The position numbers and the translations under genes are program-made. From positions 434,001 to 498,000 of the forward strand of contig BGZK01000077.1 in the NCBI GenBank assembly GCA_005406025.1: a stretch of 64,000 nucleotides of DNA. The letters are read 5' to 3'. Under the pieces are notes generated by a model, which was not told the origin of the DNA, did no database searches, and worked only from the letters and a program-made list of their open reading frames with translations. This DNA comes from Eumeta japonica. Its lineage: Eukaryota; Arthropoda; Insecta; Lepidoptera; Psychidae. Every line of letters begins with the position of its first letter. Within the stretch, counting starts at the first letter, position 1. Of the stretch, positions 44,475-57,268 are shown in pieces.

Positions 44475-45243
44475 TAATGAAACAAATACATATGATAATA
44501 AGTTCGAACTTAATTTTAAACTAGATCTTGAAATGTTTTTTACATTCCAAATTCCATTTGGTATGGATTACGACACAAAAGCTCGTAGTGTTCCCATAGC
44601 GTTCATTTATAAATACCGCGGTTCATTACTATCATTATTTTACCGCGTAGTGAAAGTTACACAAGCATTAAGGTACACCGTGGGTTACAATTAAATGTGA
44701 TTTATTAATAGATAAATAAACTCGGTCATTAAAAATGAAACTATGTATACTGTCGGACATGACATGAAAGTATATTCAAGAAATCGATCTAGAAAAATTT
44801 TAATACTCCAGGATTTTTATCAAATCCCATGTTTTATTTGTTTTTACATTTTTGATATCTTTCGTGTGTTTCATGCATTTCATAATACTTTTCGATAAAA
44901 ACGTTATTGTTATGACAAAAACCTATATTACGATATTAAAGTTGAAATTAATGCTGGTTATTAGATATTTTAACACTTAGGTAAATTGAATCAAAATGTT
45001 TCTCAACTCTATTAGGAAATGGATCAGGTTGGTAGACTAACTTTATATATAGAATAAAGAAGTGTCAGGTGTGCTATCTACATAAATTAAAAGCTACAAT
45101 TTGATGTGATTGAAAAATTTTGAATTATGGATAAACATAAATTAAGCAAGTGTTCTCTTCAATCCTCTTTTGACAAGACAGTTGAAAATTTTATACAATT
45201 TTGAAAATTAACAAGTTTTACGCACTTAATTTTTTTATTGGAT
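44475..45243. other. AT-rich DNA, no gene
   Basis: The ORF 44317-44694 is microsatellite followed by a 60-codon tail with no domain. Confidence 0.35.
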
Positions 45244-45450
45244 ACTAGCTTTTTGCGCATGGCTTCGCCTGTATGGAGAAAAAAATCTTAATAGAGACTA
45301 ATCAGTATTCACCTCAACTAAGAACTATAAACTGTGTTCCTAAAACTTCATGGTTGTCCCATTATAAATCCTTTACTTCATATTATCTCTTTTTTGTCTT
45401 CTTTTCCCCTCCCCCTTAATCCTCAGCACTCTTTCCTCTCCTCTCGATCG
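45244..45450 (+). repeat. dispersed repeat fragment (ACTAGCTTTTTGCGCATGGC)
   Basis: TACTAGCTTTTTGCGCATGG followed by CTTCGCCTGTATGG is a diverged form of the CTAGCTTTTGCCCGCGGCTT CGCC motif that heads a common insect repeat. A pyrimidine-rich stretch (45390-45435) follows. Recognition is from memory. Confidence 0.45.
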
Positions 45451-47552
45451 CCAAGTAATGCGAACTATAATAAATATTTAAACAAACATTTATCATTTAA
45501 ATATTTACACACCTTAAAATATATTATATCAAAAATGTCTAAGTACAAACATCCGCAGCCTTTGTATAGTGATAAACCTACATAATAAGTACGCGATAAT
45601 TTTATAGATTGAAACTTCTATGATCGTTCTCAAAATACCACAAGTTTCGTGATTTTGTTTTACAATGCTATCTTAGTTAAGGCGGTATTTGAATACATTT
45701 CTCGTGACAGAGGATGACCATTTATTTATGATCGTAACTGACATCATTTAACGATTTACGTACGTGCGTACAGAAAAAAAAAAGTAATACCTATCGTTCC
45801 CGAACGTACTTATTTACTATTAATTAATAATCGATGTGAACAAATATAAAATTTCCATTATTATTTAGTGTAAAAGTTTTGAACAATAAATTTGTTTCTA
45901 CCGACTTATAGAATAGAGAAATAAAAAGTCTAATATAACTTTTATAGAAGAATGGAAATTTTAGTGTATCTTAGCTGGTGCCAACTATAAAAACAACTAT
46001 TGTTAATACATAAATAATAAAACTGTAATATTTGCTTCATATCTTATGATGTTTTTTGTGTAACATAAAAAATAATATTTGTAATACAAATAAATGTTAG
46101 TACTACTAAATGTAAATCAATAATTTTAATAAATATTAATTTTTTTTTTGGGTTGGACGAGTGTGCAGCCTATTAAAAACACGTGACGGGCTAAGAGACA
46201 AAAGTAAGCTAAAAATTGCAAGCCTTTACAGCTCAAGTTAATAATCTCGCAGAGGCTTTAAAAGTTTTAGGTTCGATGGTTTTTTTTTTTGTAGCTATAA
46301 GCGCCGTTAAGCCTTATATTGACGCTTGAAACTTCTGTTATCAACCAAACAATCGTGGCTTTAATTCTTAGCTGTGTTTCTGAAGACCCGAAATTAAAAG
46401 CATTAACAGCTTGACATTTCTACAGAATAAAAGGATGTGTTTCATGAAAATAGATTTTAAAGATAGAATTTATAGATTTTTTCGAATATGATTTTCATAA
46501 AATGGAATATATTAATCGTAATATGAGCGATATTCTTGAGAATGTAGCGTCATCGCCCGTCTAAGTAGTGGGCGAAAATAACTTGAGCAAATTAATAAAA
46601 CACTTAAGAAGGATCGCTTAAAATACGCGGGCTGAGCTTGGCATCGCGCCAGCTAGAGCGGGCTTATCTGAACCCAGCACAAATAAATGCTTCTTCACTT
46701 GTTAGAAAATTCCTTACAAATGCTACTTTTTTACTGTACAATGTCTAACGGTTAAGTTAAAGTAATTTTAAAGTTATTTTTATTATTATAAAATGTATGT
46801 AAACCTTTTAAAGAATTAAGTAATTTTTGTTTCAGGTACAAATAAAGGATTTATAATCAACTGCTCTTCTAAAAGGTAAAAAACATTAACTAATTGCTTA
46901 AATAAGAACTCAGTAAAAAAAATACGGTTTATTGAATACTTTTTTTTTTAGTTTTGCTCTTTTTAAGATTATTTTTGAATGATGTTACTACTAAACCTTT
47001 GTTATGTACCCTGCTTTTAACGTATGCTTCACGTATACCGATTAATTTTACCGTAAAATTTTAAATTCATCGGTCATATTAGAAACACAAAATGTTGCAT
47101 TAACATTTATTATGTTATATAAATGATTCTTCTTTAAATATCAATTCATTTTGTACGTTCATTAAATCATATTTAATTATACAAAAAAAAAAAAATTAAA
47201 TTAAGTTTCTTCATGATGTCGATTTGAAAGTGAATCGTAGAACAAATAGGAATACTTTACCATCGGATGAATAACTCACGATTTTCGACATTAATCTCTG
47301 TTATCCAGAATGTTTTGATTCGTCAAGCGGCCAACACAAACCGCCTCTCTTCATGCTCCAATGGATCGGTACAGCTGCGTATTGCACGCTGGTTTAGGGA
47401 CATATTCTAAATAATATCTTTAATCTAATACAATGTTGTATGGAAATAGACAAAGTGACAAACAACCGACGAAACATTGATTTGTGGTATTGAATTATTA
47501 GATAAAATTAATTAATTAAGTTTGTGACCTGAAGAACAGTTGTGTCGAAATA
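45451..47552. other. AT-rich DNA, no gene
   Basis: A GC-richer spot at 46550-46680 contains a small stem (CGCCCGTCTAAGTAGTGGGCG). It is not linked to any gene. Confidence 0.35.
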
Positions 47553-48675
47553 TTAGGTCGGGAAAAAGGTTTTTTCGTATTTTATAAGTATAAAATTGCA
47601 GTAAAATCTCTTTGGTTGTGTTGTTTGTGTCTAGTTAGTTTGGATACCGTTAAATAAATGACATTAAAAAAAAATTAAAAGTAGAAACGGTATCCCGCCG
47701 TTTTTTTCTTGTTTTTCTGTCCACCAAAATGAGTGAATTTAACATTTAATACATTTTAAAAATTTTATTACAAAAAAGTGAAAAACGTGACACAAACCGC
47801 TAAAAAAATTGTAACGTTTATGAACCTAATGCAGTGTCGGTAAGAGTAGTACAAAACGGGTTCAAGTGTTTTCAGTCCGGTAATTTTGATCTCACAGATG
47901 AATCTCGCTCTAATTGATCTGTTACGGGTTAAGTCGATGCCATTTTGAAAAAAGTAAAACAATATCGATATTAGTTCTTACGACATAGCTGAAAAGCTGG
48001 GGATTGACCACATAACAGTTTTGATACGTATTATTATTATTATTATTACCTACGACAAAAACGTAAGAAAAAGATCATAATTAAAAGGCAAACAAGCGCC
48101 ATAGACTATAGCGAAACCCGTATTAATTCGTAATAAGTTGATGCTATGTGTCTGGTGGGATTGGAAGAATATTATTCATTACAATCTTCTACGGCCGGAA
48201 AAAACCATCAATTCGGATTGCTACTGCCAATAGCTGATGAGACTCAAGCAAGAAGTAGGGAAAAAAACGCCCAGGATTGATGAACAGAAAGGGTGTGGTT
48301 TTCCACTATGATAACGAAGAACACACATCATTAGGCACTCAGCAAATATTGAGAGAGTTTGGTTGGAAAGTGTCAATGAATCAACTATATGGCCCTGACC
48401 TTGCACCCTCATATTTTTATCTGATTCAGTCTCTTCAGAATTCTTTAGATAGTGTTAGATTAACATCAAAAGAGTACTGTCAAAACTAATTGTCGCAGTT
48501 TTTCTATCAGAATTCCCAACATTTCTATAGCAATGGGATTATGTCACTACCTACAAAATGGCAACAAGTTGTTAAACAAAATTGCATATATATTATAATT
48601 AAATGTAAATAAAATATGATGCAAAATTATCTTGAATTTGTATATAAAAAATCCAAAAAAACTTTTGACTTGATT
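47553..48675 (+). mobile_element. mariner copy 3 (near full length, plus strand)
   Basis: The left end TTAGGTCGGGAAAAAGG follows TA (47551-47552). The right end CCAAAAAAACTTTTGACTTG (about 48654-48673) is its diverged complement. Leader and coding region run in order, but the element is about 1.12 kb, shorter than a typical 1.25-1.3 kb mariner, because of an internal loss near 48030-48060. Confidence 0.88.
47729..48600 (+). pseudogene. mariner transposase pseudogene (copy 3)
   Basis: The frame starts at ATG 47729 and soon breaks. The 48277-48489 portion reads RKGVVFHYDNEEHTSLGTQQ, then ILREFGWKVSMNQLYGPDLA PSYFYL. The second catalytic Asp (H-Y-D-N) is kept. The third, in the P-S-D motif, is Tyr. 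The segment holding the first catalytic Asp is gone: an (ATT)6 run at about 48031-48047 sits where about 60 codons are expected. The copy cannot encode an active enzyme. Confidence 0.85.
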
Positions 48676-50414
48676 TTATATATTATATATTTATAATAAA
48701 TCTTTGAATAGTCGTATGTGCCCCGATTTAAAACTAGAATAAATTACGCCTAGGTTTCAAAAAATCAAATAAGTGTGTCCCTCAAAACGTAGAACCCGCT
48801 TTTGCGAGCCAATCATAGACAAATATAAATAAGGAATTGCAGTATCAATTAACCATTGTTTGTAAAATGACGGAACGTTTTCGGAGAATACTGACTAATG
48901 CAATTTAAATAAGTCATAACTTTCCACCATTCTTTTCAAAGCTACGATTTCATCAAAAGGGGAGTTTAGTATAGGATGTTCTAACTAAATTATTGATAAA
49001 TCACAACAAACAGCCACCTTTGTAGTTAAAAATGCAAATTCTTAACGACGCGGCGACGTATATTGTCATAACCATATCGTTTACGCTGAACAATTCCCCG
49101 ATTACTGACAAATGAGTAATATCAAAGATAAGTTCGACTTAACTTGGTAGATCGGATAAGTTTAACATAACTTTATGTTTGAACCTACAAATTCTATAAC
49201 AGAAATATTTATAGAACTATATCGCGACTCGAAAGTGATATGATATCCCACAGTTTTCGATTGGGCCCTTAGGTCTTTGAATGCGACTCATTTTCCGCTC
49301 GACAGATTAACATTACGAACTTCCATCTTCTGTATTTGGTCGGGCAATGTTTAAGTACTTATTTCTTGTCTATAAATCCAGACTATTTATTGATTCTTTT
49401 TTGTAGTGTTAGAGTATTTTATAATTTATAGGTATTGTTTTACCCTTAATAAAATTCTATTCACTAGTTATATAATTTTCATTGACAAGGACGAACATCT
49501 CTGTTTGTGGGAAAATTTATTTCGTTTACTTAGCCGTCGCATTATCTTTTTGTTTTGCCACGTGATAAATAAAATTGGTGCATTTAACATATTTGATTTT
49601 AAAGGAAAACAAAACGTTGATTACAATTTTAGTCTATATGAATGACAGATATTGAGCTAACATGTAATTTTAATACAAATACGACAATGCAATCTTTTAA
49701 AATGAATTCAATTTTAATCTATTTAACATATAAAATTATTGATATCAATCCATAGTAAAGCGTTATATTGAATAATTAAAAAGAAAGCAGAAAATAACCG
49801 TGTATATTTTTTTTAGTATCTGAAAGGGAAAAATACACGATATTCCTAATTTTTTTTGCTATCAATAAACTTTATTGTCTCTTAACTTTCCAAAGAACTT
49901 TTCGATGCTCCGTTGATTTGACCATATTCGGACATAGATATATAAGGAAAAAAATTGTCAACCCAATTCTAACCGGAGACCTCAAATACATTCTTAACCG
50001 TTTACGTGCACACAGACATTATTTCCGATAATATTGTCGTGCACTCCGTCGTACAAATACTTCGTCATATTTGCTGGCTTTGATCAACGTCGACCAAAAA
50101 CAAAGCACAAAGAAAATACCAATAAATATCGAAGGATCCGTATCTGATGGCACCGACATTATCTTTTTTTTCAGTCTTATTTATGGATAAAAAATCGCAT
50201 CGTTTACATTATATCATTTTTATTACTCATTCCTTTTTAAATATTCATTTTATACATACCGAGGGGAGAGTGTCTGGCAATACAACTACCTTCATATGGT
50301 AATTATTTAGTGTTGATGAAATTGTCACGTCAGTTTTTTTTTAATATCACTCCATTTGCATACCTTTCCACTATCTGTATACTCCTAATTGAGTAATTTG
50401 GATTTTACGTCTTG
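48676..50414. other. AT-rich DNA, no supported gene
   Basis: GC-richer spots near 49040 and 49240-49330 contain no recognisable frame. Confidence 0.35.
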
Positions 50415-50635
50415 TGTGAGGGTCTAGTGCAAGTCGGGAGCTGCTACCGACGTTGTCACTAATGCGATGGCAGCGACGTGGTCGAAAGCTTTTCGATGTA
50501 CGGAGTAATTGGTTTAACTCAACTGAAGTTTAAGAGTCACTGCTCAGGTCATGGTCAAGTTTCGAATTCGACACTTTTTGATCAAAAGGCAAGCGCGTTA
50601 ACTGTATTCGGTCACCACTGCTGTTTTATTATGAG
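50415..50635 (-). repeat. tRNA-derived SINE-like copy T2
   Basis: On the minus strand: A-box-like TGGTGACCGAATACAGTTAA CGCG, then a B-box-like GTGTCGAATTCG at tRNA-like spacing. The body that follows (ACTCCGTACATCGAAAAGCT, CATCGCATTAGTGACAACGT) parallels T1. The head resembles a leucine- or serine-type tRNA end, but no cloverleaf survives. Confidence 0.55.
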
Positions 50636-51264
50636 ACAATTTCGTTTTAATTAAATTATTATAGCAGCATTGTGTTGATTATGAAATAGATGGAAAGCAT
50701 AAAATAATTAAATAAATAACACTTTCACCTCAGTTATGTATTCTCGGAAGCCGATATTTAATTTCATGGTCCAAATTCAACTGACACATAAAATTCATAA
50801 CGATTTCGCAAACTTTCATATAGCCCGTTATAGAAAAGTAATTTTGCGCGACGTCTACTAAGTTACAACGATCGAATTAGTGACACGCCGATAAGTGCCC
50901 CGGATTTGGTTGGCTGGAAACAATAGAGATCATTGAGGATATCGAAATCGTTGACGAGAAATTATTTGAAAAGACGTCACAACTTGCACCATATTGGAAT
51001 CGGGTAGGAAACCTTGATATCAATTAATAATTCCGAATGAAACTTGATGTAATGGAAAATAATTATGTTTATAAGTTTCCTAGCGATCCGCCCCGGCTTC
51101 ACATGGATAGCAGTAATTATTTGTAGCTAGATGAATTCTGGTGGATGGATAGGAGTGGGCATGTGATGAAGTGTCAGATTTCTATAAATACGGTGCCTTG
51201 CTATGCCCGAAAAATATATTAATTTTTAAGGAAAATATGACACAAAATTGCCATTTATTGTCGT
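50636..51264. other. mixed AT-rich DNA, no gene
   Basis: A GC-richer stretch (50840-51010) has no open frame of note. Confidence 0.35.
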
Positions 51265-51590
51265 AGAGCCATGCTGTTGTCGACTTGGCTGCAGAACGTG
51301 AATGGACTAGTTCGACCGATGCAATATCACATTCTTATAGAATATAGGCGTGAAATAACCGTTTCCGTTGTTGCATTTTGTCCAGTGAATGAGAGTTCCA
51401 GTCGACCACTACTCTCCATCAGCCCCTCCCTTCTCCATGAACTCACTTATTCCTCCATCAGATATCCTATTACGAGTCTATATTCCTAACCAAAAAGTTG
51501 ACAACGTATAGGTAACTCTTCGGAAGTGGCGTGTTTATGGGCAACGGTGACTCGCATGCTTACAAGCAGTAAAATGGTTAAAACTCGTTG
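51265..51590 (+). repeat. lepidopteran-type repeat, copy S4 (long form)
   Basis: It includes the upstream part of the family: CGACTTGGCTGCAGAACGTG, TTCGACCGATGCAATATCAC, AGGCGTGAAATAACCGTTTC and TTTTGTCCAGTGAATGAGAG. The C-rich section and a weak GTGTTTATGGGCAACGGTGA end follow. It is colinear with S6 over about 330 bp. Confidence 0.75.
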
Positions 51591-52714
51591 CAACAGTATC
51601 TTATGAATTGTTTTAATTTTAAGTCCATTTTTTTCTTTTATACTTTCTGTATATTGGTATATCTTTGAACGTGGGTGATTTTGCTGTTTTTTTTTTAAAT
51701 GACTATGAAGTTACTGTGCTAATGTAATTACCAAACTCCTTAGAAGTGATCAAAAAGCATTTATTTTTCCTTATGTATGTGTCGAGAAGGGAATGAGTTA
51801 AAAAGGTTATTTCAAAGTGTTATATTTTTTCGTAAATCGCACGTCTAAAATGTTAGATGGTGTACAAAATTTAACATTACTTTGTATACAATTATGAGAA
51901 AAATAGTATTTACGACCACTCGCTTAATGATCTTATTTATTCTAAAATTTCGTATATTTGATGCTAGATTAAGGAAAATAAATATGTTTATGTTTACTCT
52001 CTATAATACCTAAAACAAAAGGGTGATGTTAAGCAAAAAACAAAGAACAGGTAGATATCTATGGAACCTAGAAGCGAGTCTATTTCCCACTTGACTAATT
52101 TTAAAAGCTATTTCACATAAGTTCTAAAAAAACTTTAAATTGATACAGTTGCATAGCTGCATAGCGAAACTCAAGTACGTTCTTCAGGTTTAACCAGATA
52201 ATGTAACTAATGTGAAGATGTTAAGGATAATTAATTATGTATGCACTTTAAAATACTGCTCTTCAAAAACATTCTAGAATAGTTAGCTGGGTTAACATCT
52301 GTGTTAATATGTTAAAGTGATGTGATTATATCCCTATTTATTTATTTATTATTTGACATTATAAAGTTCAAAATAACGTATTTGAAAACGTCAACTAAAT
52401 GTTTAGCGTGGAGATCTATACATAATGTTTTTTATTTATCAATTTTGATAAAGAACGAACGTCGAATCGTCAGCAACACTGTAACATCAGGCCAGTTCGA
52501 TCCGTTTTAAATTTGAGAAGAGATGTAACGTTTTCGGGCATGTTTTATTGCATATGTCGTGATTTACGATATGATATAATAATTATTATTCAACGTTATT
52601 CCTGCCGCTGGATACTGTAACTGTTCCGCTTGCCGGAAATCACTGTTACCGTCTTTTACCACGTTACCTTTACAATGCAATTTCCTATCAATTTGGAATC
52701 ATCTATCATCAGCA
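51591..52714. other. AT-rich DNA, no gene
   Basis: Nothing supported. Confidence 0.4.
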
Positions 52715-52870
52715 GTGTTCCCGATCAACTACTACAAAGTAGTTTTCAAGAAAAGAACCCATTCTTTTCTAAAATGCCCGTAATGCACTAGTGTCCCCCC
52801 TATCATCGTGGGTGCCTATGCGCGGCGGTGATCACTTACTCTATGATGGCTCACATTTTCGTTTGCTTCT
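52715..52870 (+). repeat. lepidopteran-type repeat tail, copy S5
   Basis: AATGCACTAGTGTCCCCCCT, GTGCCTATGCGCGGCGGTGA, TCACTTACTCTATGATGGCT and TTTTCGTTTGCTTC match the family end. An upstream CATTCTTTTCTAAAATGCCC parallels S2. Confidence 0.7.
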
Positions 52871-53396
52871 TAAAAATCTTATAAAAAATAACATCGTTTT
52901 TGAAACAACTGATTCGTAACTTTCATCAATATTGTAGATGTGACACTAGTAGATATTTTTACATCATAATTGATGATTATTAACATTCAAGTGTTTAAGA
53001 AAAAAGACTAATATATATATTATTCCTATAAACTTCTACAGAAAGTCGAAATCAGCATTTAAAATGAAATAGATATTCATATAATTTTAACACATCCATA
53101 ACAATCGTCAACTTCTACGTTTCATAAACATCCGTACAACTGACGTGGCGCCCACGTCGGTAGCGGCACGTGCAACAGCGAGCTCCCATATTCAGAAGGG
53201 AACATGGTTACATCATAATCGGACGCCCACGGCTCGGGAGCGCTTCGCATTAATATTCATTAAGTTTATTTTTGTTCGGCTAACCGGCAGTGTAGCCTTT
53301 CCTAAGTGCCCTTTGTGAGATTCGATCGCTTGTAAAACTAGTCGAGTGCTTGAAAGTAGGTCACACAGACAGAAGTTCGTTACGATTGTGGCCAAT

Positions 53397-53465
53397 ATGA
53401 AATGTCTATTCGATTTCGTTTGGACGTGTGTCAGTTTGTCAACTCAATGTGGTGTTTTCGGTTTG
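53397..53465 (+). CDS. candidate signal-peptide-like first coding exon
   Basis: ATG 53397 (A at -3) opens 23 codons, MKCLFDFVWTCVSLSTQCGV FGL, ending at a donor-like TTG/GTACGT with GT at 53466-53467, phase 0. A short N-region (MK), a hydrophobic core and small residues near Cys-Gly fit a secretory signal. The 250 bp upstream is markedly GC-richer (ACTGACGTGGCGCCCACGTC, AGCGGCACGTGCAACAGCGA), as expected of a 5' untranslated region or promoter. No downstream exon is identified in the window. Chance occurrence is possible. Confidence 0.28.
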
Positions 53466-53734
53466 GTACGTTTTTATGCTTGTTTTAAGTAAGATAGGGC
53501 GGGAGTAGTAGTTCCAATTTCCACTCAAAAGCCTATGAAGTCCTAAAATCAAGTACATACCGTCAACATAAATGGCTGTAAAATTATTTACACAAATCAG
53601 CTTAACGCTTTAACAATCAGAAGTGTGATTATACATTTAATTTGTGAACAATTTAGCGGCAAATGTAAAATGATATGGTCAAGTATTTATTGTCAATAAA
53701 TGGTAAATAAAAATGGGTTACATGTAATGGCAGA

Positions 53735-54075
53735 GGTATCTGTGGTCACCTTGGCTGCAGCAAAAAAATGGGCTGGCTCGACCAATAAGATACGACTCTC
53801 TCACAGAATGCAGACGTGAAGTAACAGCTTCTGCTGAGCGTTTCGTCCAGTGAGTGAGAATGTTCGTGGCCCACTCCCTCTCTGTTACCGCACTTTCTCC
53901 TTCATCACCCCGCTACCCTCTTCTTCACTTCGCTCCCCCTTCGTCAGACATCTTATTCCTATCCAAGAGGTCGACAATGCACTAGTGTCTCCTTTGGAGT
54001 TGCGAGTGTCCATGAGCGGCGGGGACATCGTCATATTCTCTGATGGCTTGCATTGTCTTTTGCCCCTCTGAAAAG
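53735..54075 (+). repeat. lepidopteran-type repeat, copy S6 (long form)
   Basis: CACCTTGGCTGCAGCAAAAA, GGCTCGACCAATAAGATACG, GCAGACGTGAAGTAACAGCT, TTTCGTCCAGTGAGTGAGAA, then C-rich sequence, CTATCCAAGAGGTCGACAAT, GCACTAGTGTCTCC and GAGTGTCCATGAGCGGCGGG. It is the most complete copy. ORFs on both strands across it (53850-54071; 53885-54206 minus) are by-products. Confidence 0.8.
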
Positions 54076-54079
54076 CTAT

Positions 54080-57000
54080 GAAAAATATTGAATATACTGC
54101 TCTCTGCACTTGCTTTCTGAATAAGATTCGCAACATAAAAAAAAATCACTTTCGTCAGAGGAAGGAGAATGGGTCTTTTCTTTGAAAATTTTTTCTTAGG
54201 TATCATTTTTTATTATTATTTTTTAGCTTACTTTGTTTTTCTTATTTTAATCTTTTCTCTAATAAATTTTTTTTTCAGAAGGTCCATCTTGCAACCCGCT
54301 AGACTTTTTGTCCCGTATCCATATACAATGATTTTTAAAATCATAAAAATAAATGGATAACCGCAAAATAATTTTACTACTGTACATTATTTATAGACAA
54401 AATGCGCTGTAATAAGAACACACTTTACCATTTTTTTACTATCTATTTTGGATCTATAAAAGAAACGAGAAAGAACATTATTATTACTATTCCGGTAGTC
54501 GTGTTACGCGTAAAAACATTTACCGATGGCTGACTGCTCGTAGTATCATCCTCGTCCCTTACCCCGTTTCAAACCACATAGACGGTTTGTTTATGCGCGG
54601 TTCTATATCATGATAAGTATGATGGGACTTTTAGCCCCGCTATGCCCTACTTTATATCAGCAGCTATGAAGTACGTAACAACATTATTGTAGAAATCTCC
54701 TTTATTATATTCATTTTATGTCAATACTTCTTGTTTCATAGAGACGCCAATGGATAATAAAAATGTTATATACTTGTTGAGAAAATATTTAGTAGATGTA
54801 AAAAATTTTGATACAACATTTGATCGATGACCCACAAATTTCCCTAACAGTTATTAGTTTTTTACCTAATACACTACCAATATATAATTGAGTTAATCGA
54901 AGCTGATGCGAACCATTAATTTGACTGTCTGACCGGGACTATTTATCTTAAAATATTATTTACTCATAGCATAACTCCTAATACTTGCCTGATCCGAAGT
55001 CCAGAGCGTAGATACGTTTTGGCCGGATGATCGTTTTAAATGAACCATGATATCATAGACTTTTTTTTTGTGTTTCTTGAACCTTCTGTTAGAATAAAAA
55101 TAACGAAATCAATTACCCTTCCATTTCAAAATCGTTATTGTATATTTACTCTAACTCTTATGTATTGACATTATTAAAATTGTTCTAAAATTTTCCTAAA
55201 TATATATATATATATATATATAAATGCCACTATGCTAAACCTTATTCACATGTATTCTGAACATAGTAAATCCTGCATCCGTTTCCATTCTTTCTGTTTC
55301 CTTTTCCATTTTCAACTTTGAATCTGATCCCGTAAGTTGCGTACGTTTGTTCCTGGTCTGTTTTGTAGTCCCTTAAAGACTATCTTTTCCAACAAAAAAT
55401 CAATTTGTCAACATTAAATCGTATATAGACAAACAGTAATTAAAAAAAATCTTTTCACTCTTATTTGATTCCGAATACTTTCAGCATTCTTTTTAGAAAT
55501 ATTCGGTGTTACATTATTCTTATAAAGTAAGTCGTTCATCGAATATGTACGAAATTCGAGCGCTAAATATCGCCAAAATATTTACTGAAACTCATTAAAC
55601 GAATGAACTGATCTTTTCCATGACATTTAAAAAATTGAAACAACGAGAGTAGTTAAATTACTGCTTGCATCATATCCGATTCACGTAGGTATATTCCATT
55701 CTCATCAAATAATGCACGCCTTTTAAATGCGATGCACTCGAATGCCGACACGCAACATTTTTCAACGAACTTGATTCATTTTATTAATAAAATGAAAATA
55801 CATTTTTTTTCCTTGAAGTGCTGTGGATGTATTTATGAACTATATTTCTTTTTATGTTTTATGTACCGTATGCGAAACGTCATTAAATATGCTATCGTAA
55901 AAATATCTAAGTGTAAGCCTTATATCATATCGTTTTAATTATTATATACGTATGTTTTGTTTAAAGTATTAGTTATGTGCAAAATCACTATTAAAGCAAT
56001 CATTTTTCTTTTCTGTGCAACATTCAAATACTAAATAGTGGATCTGAAATTTTACACAGATGAAATATTGATTATATTTTCACCTCTTATAGAAGGAGGT
56101 ATCTATCATTAAGATGTTTCTTCGTAAACGATACACGCGAATGCAAGTTTCTGTTAAATAAATTGAAAAATGACATTTGCATTTTATAAGGAAAACCGGT
56201 TAAAGTTAGTCGGATCGTTATAAACGATGTATTTTGCAGCTGATCTGCATACGTTAAACCTACGATTCGAAATTATGAACCAATAGCGGATGAAATAATC
56301 AGTGAATGGAAAAAAGATGTAGGTGGGTAAATGGATAAACTAGAACCATTTAGAAAGATTTGAATCAAAAAACTAAAAAGGAAATACGTTTAAACGTAAA
56401 GATACATAGCAGTACTCGTAAACTGTATTTACGAAGAACATCTATCTATGAAGATAGCATACTGGCCGGAACAACATTCCAAAGGAGTCTGGCCTATCAG
56501 ATGCAGGCTCGATTAGCGTTGTCGATGTACAGATTAAATATCCCACGTTCACCCATTGCTTCATTAATAAGCGAGTGTTAAACTATTACGCCTATTAAAT
56601 TGATTGTTGCGATTAGTAGAAAATTGGTGCCTACTAAATATAAAACGGGGAAATAACGAATAGTTCTCAATGTGCATACTTTATAGATCGTTATTTATAA
56701 AATAATGTCATAAATATTATTTGTGTATTTTCTTCGTACAGTTAATAAATTAAACATCTTAAAGTTTATTAAAAAAAATATCTATACTACAAAATGACGA
56801 ACTTGAAATGCTCTTTAATTTCAATGAAATTTTTACTGTATATAATTTAATTTAATTCTAGGTACACAGTGAAATAGTATATAGACAATAAAAAATAAAT
56901 AAAGTAGAAAGGTTATTTTTTGTAATTAAATCAATATAATTTTTTTTTTGTTGATTATTTTAAACAATGTATTATGTCTAAAAATGAAAAGTTTTACTTT

Positions 57001-57109
57001 ATATTTCTTATTTAGGTCATTATTTTTAATAACGTCCATATAATAGAATATGTGTCTGAACCTTATGTAACTTTGATTCGCACTTTAGATCATTTTCAGG
57101 TTTTGTTAC
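54080..57109. other. AT-rich DNA, no supported gene
   Basis: Includes a (TA) tract at 55201-55222. The 73-codon ORF 56360-56581 has a balanced, basic peptide in its second half but no domain. AAACCACATAGACGGTTT (54573) is a small stem. Confidence 0.3.
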
Positions 57110-57268
57110 CTGATATTTGCATTTATTATTGTGCACATTATATCTTAGTACTATTTCAACGTCATGCGATTTCGCATAAAAAAAATCTCTTATTTTTTCC
57201 AATTCCTGTCTCAGCGTAAAGCTATCCGATCGCATTGTTGATGGTCGATAAGCCGCGTTCACGGCCAT
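57110..57268 (-). CDS. candidate first coding exon on the minus strand
   Basis: On the minus strand ATG 57268 opens 53 codons: MAVNAAYRPSTMRSDSFTLR, QELEKIRDFFYAKSHDVEIV, LRYNVHNNKCKYQ. These end at CAG/GTAAC (GT at 57109-57108), a good donor. The first 20 codons lie in GC-rich DNA. The upstream minus-strand region (57269-57330, GCGCGCGGACAATCC) is also CpG-rich, as near a promoter. Without splicing, the frame continues to 57026. Residues 17-31 could form a helix. No family recognised. Confidence 0.25.

Noticed and set aside
44317..44694. 125-codon ORF across the microsatellite
   Set aside because: Half of the peptide is translated CA/ACGC/GA repeat (HTHTRTHART style) and the tail has no domain.
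48221..48412. Minus-strand ORF of 63 codons
   Set aside because: Antisense to the mariner transposase fragment of copy 3.
53885..54206. Minus-strand ORFs of 74 and 83 codons
   Set aside because: They are antisense to the S6 repeat copy.
54280..54360. Exon after TTTTTTTTTCAG at 54279
   Set aside because: The acceptor is good, but two frames stop within 20 codons, the third is short and AT-driven, and no upstream exon matches in phase.
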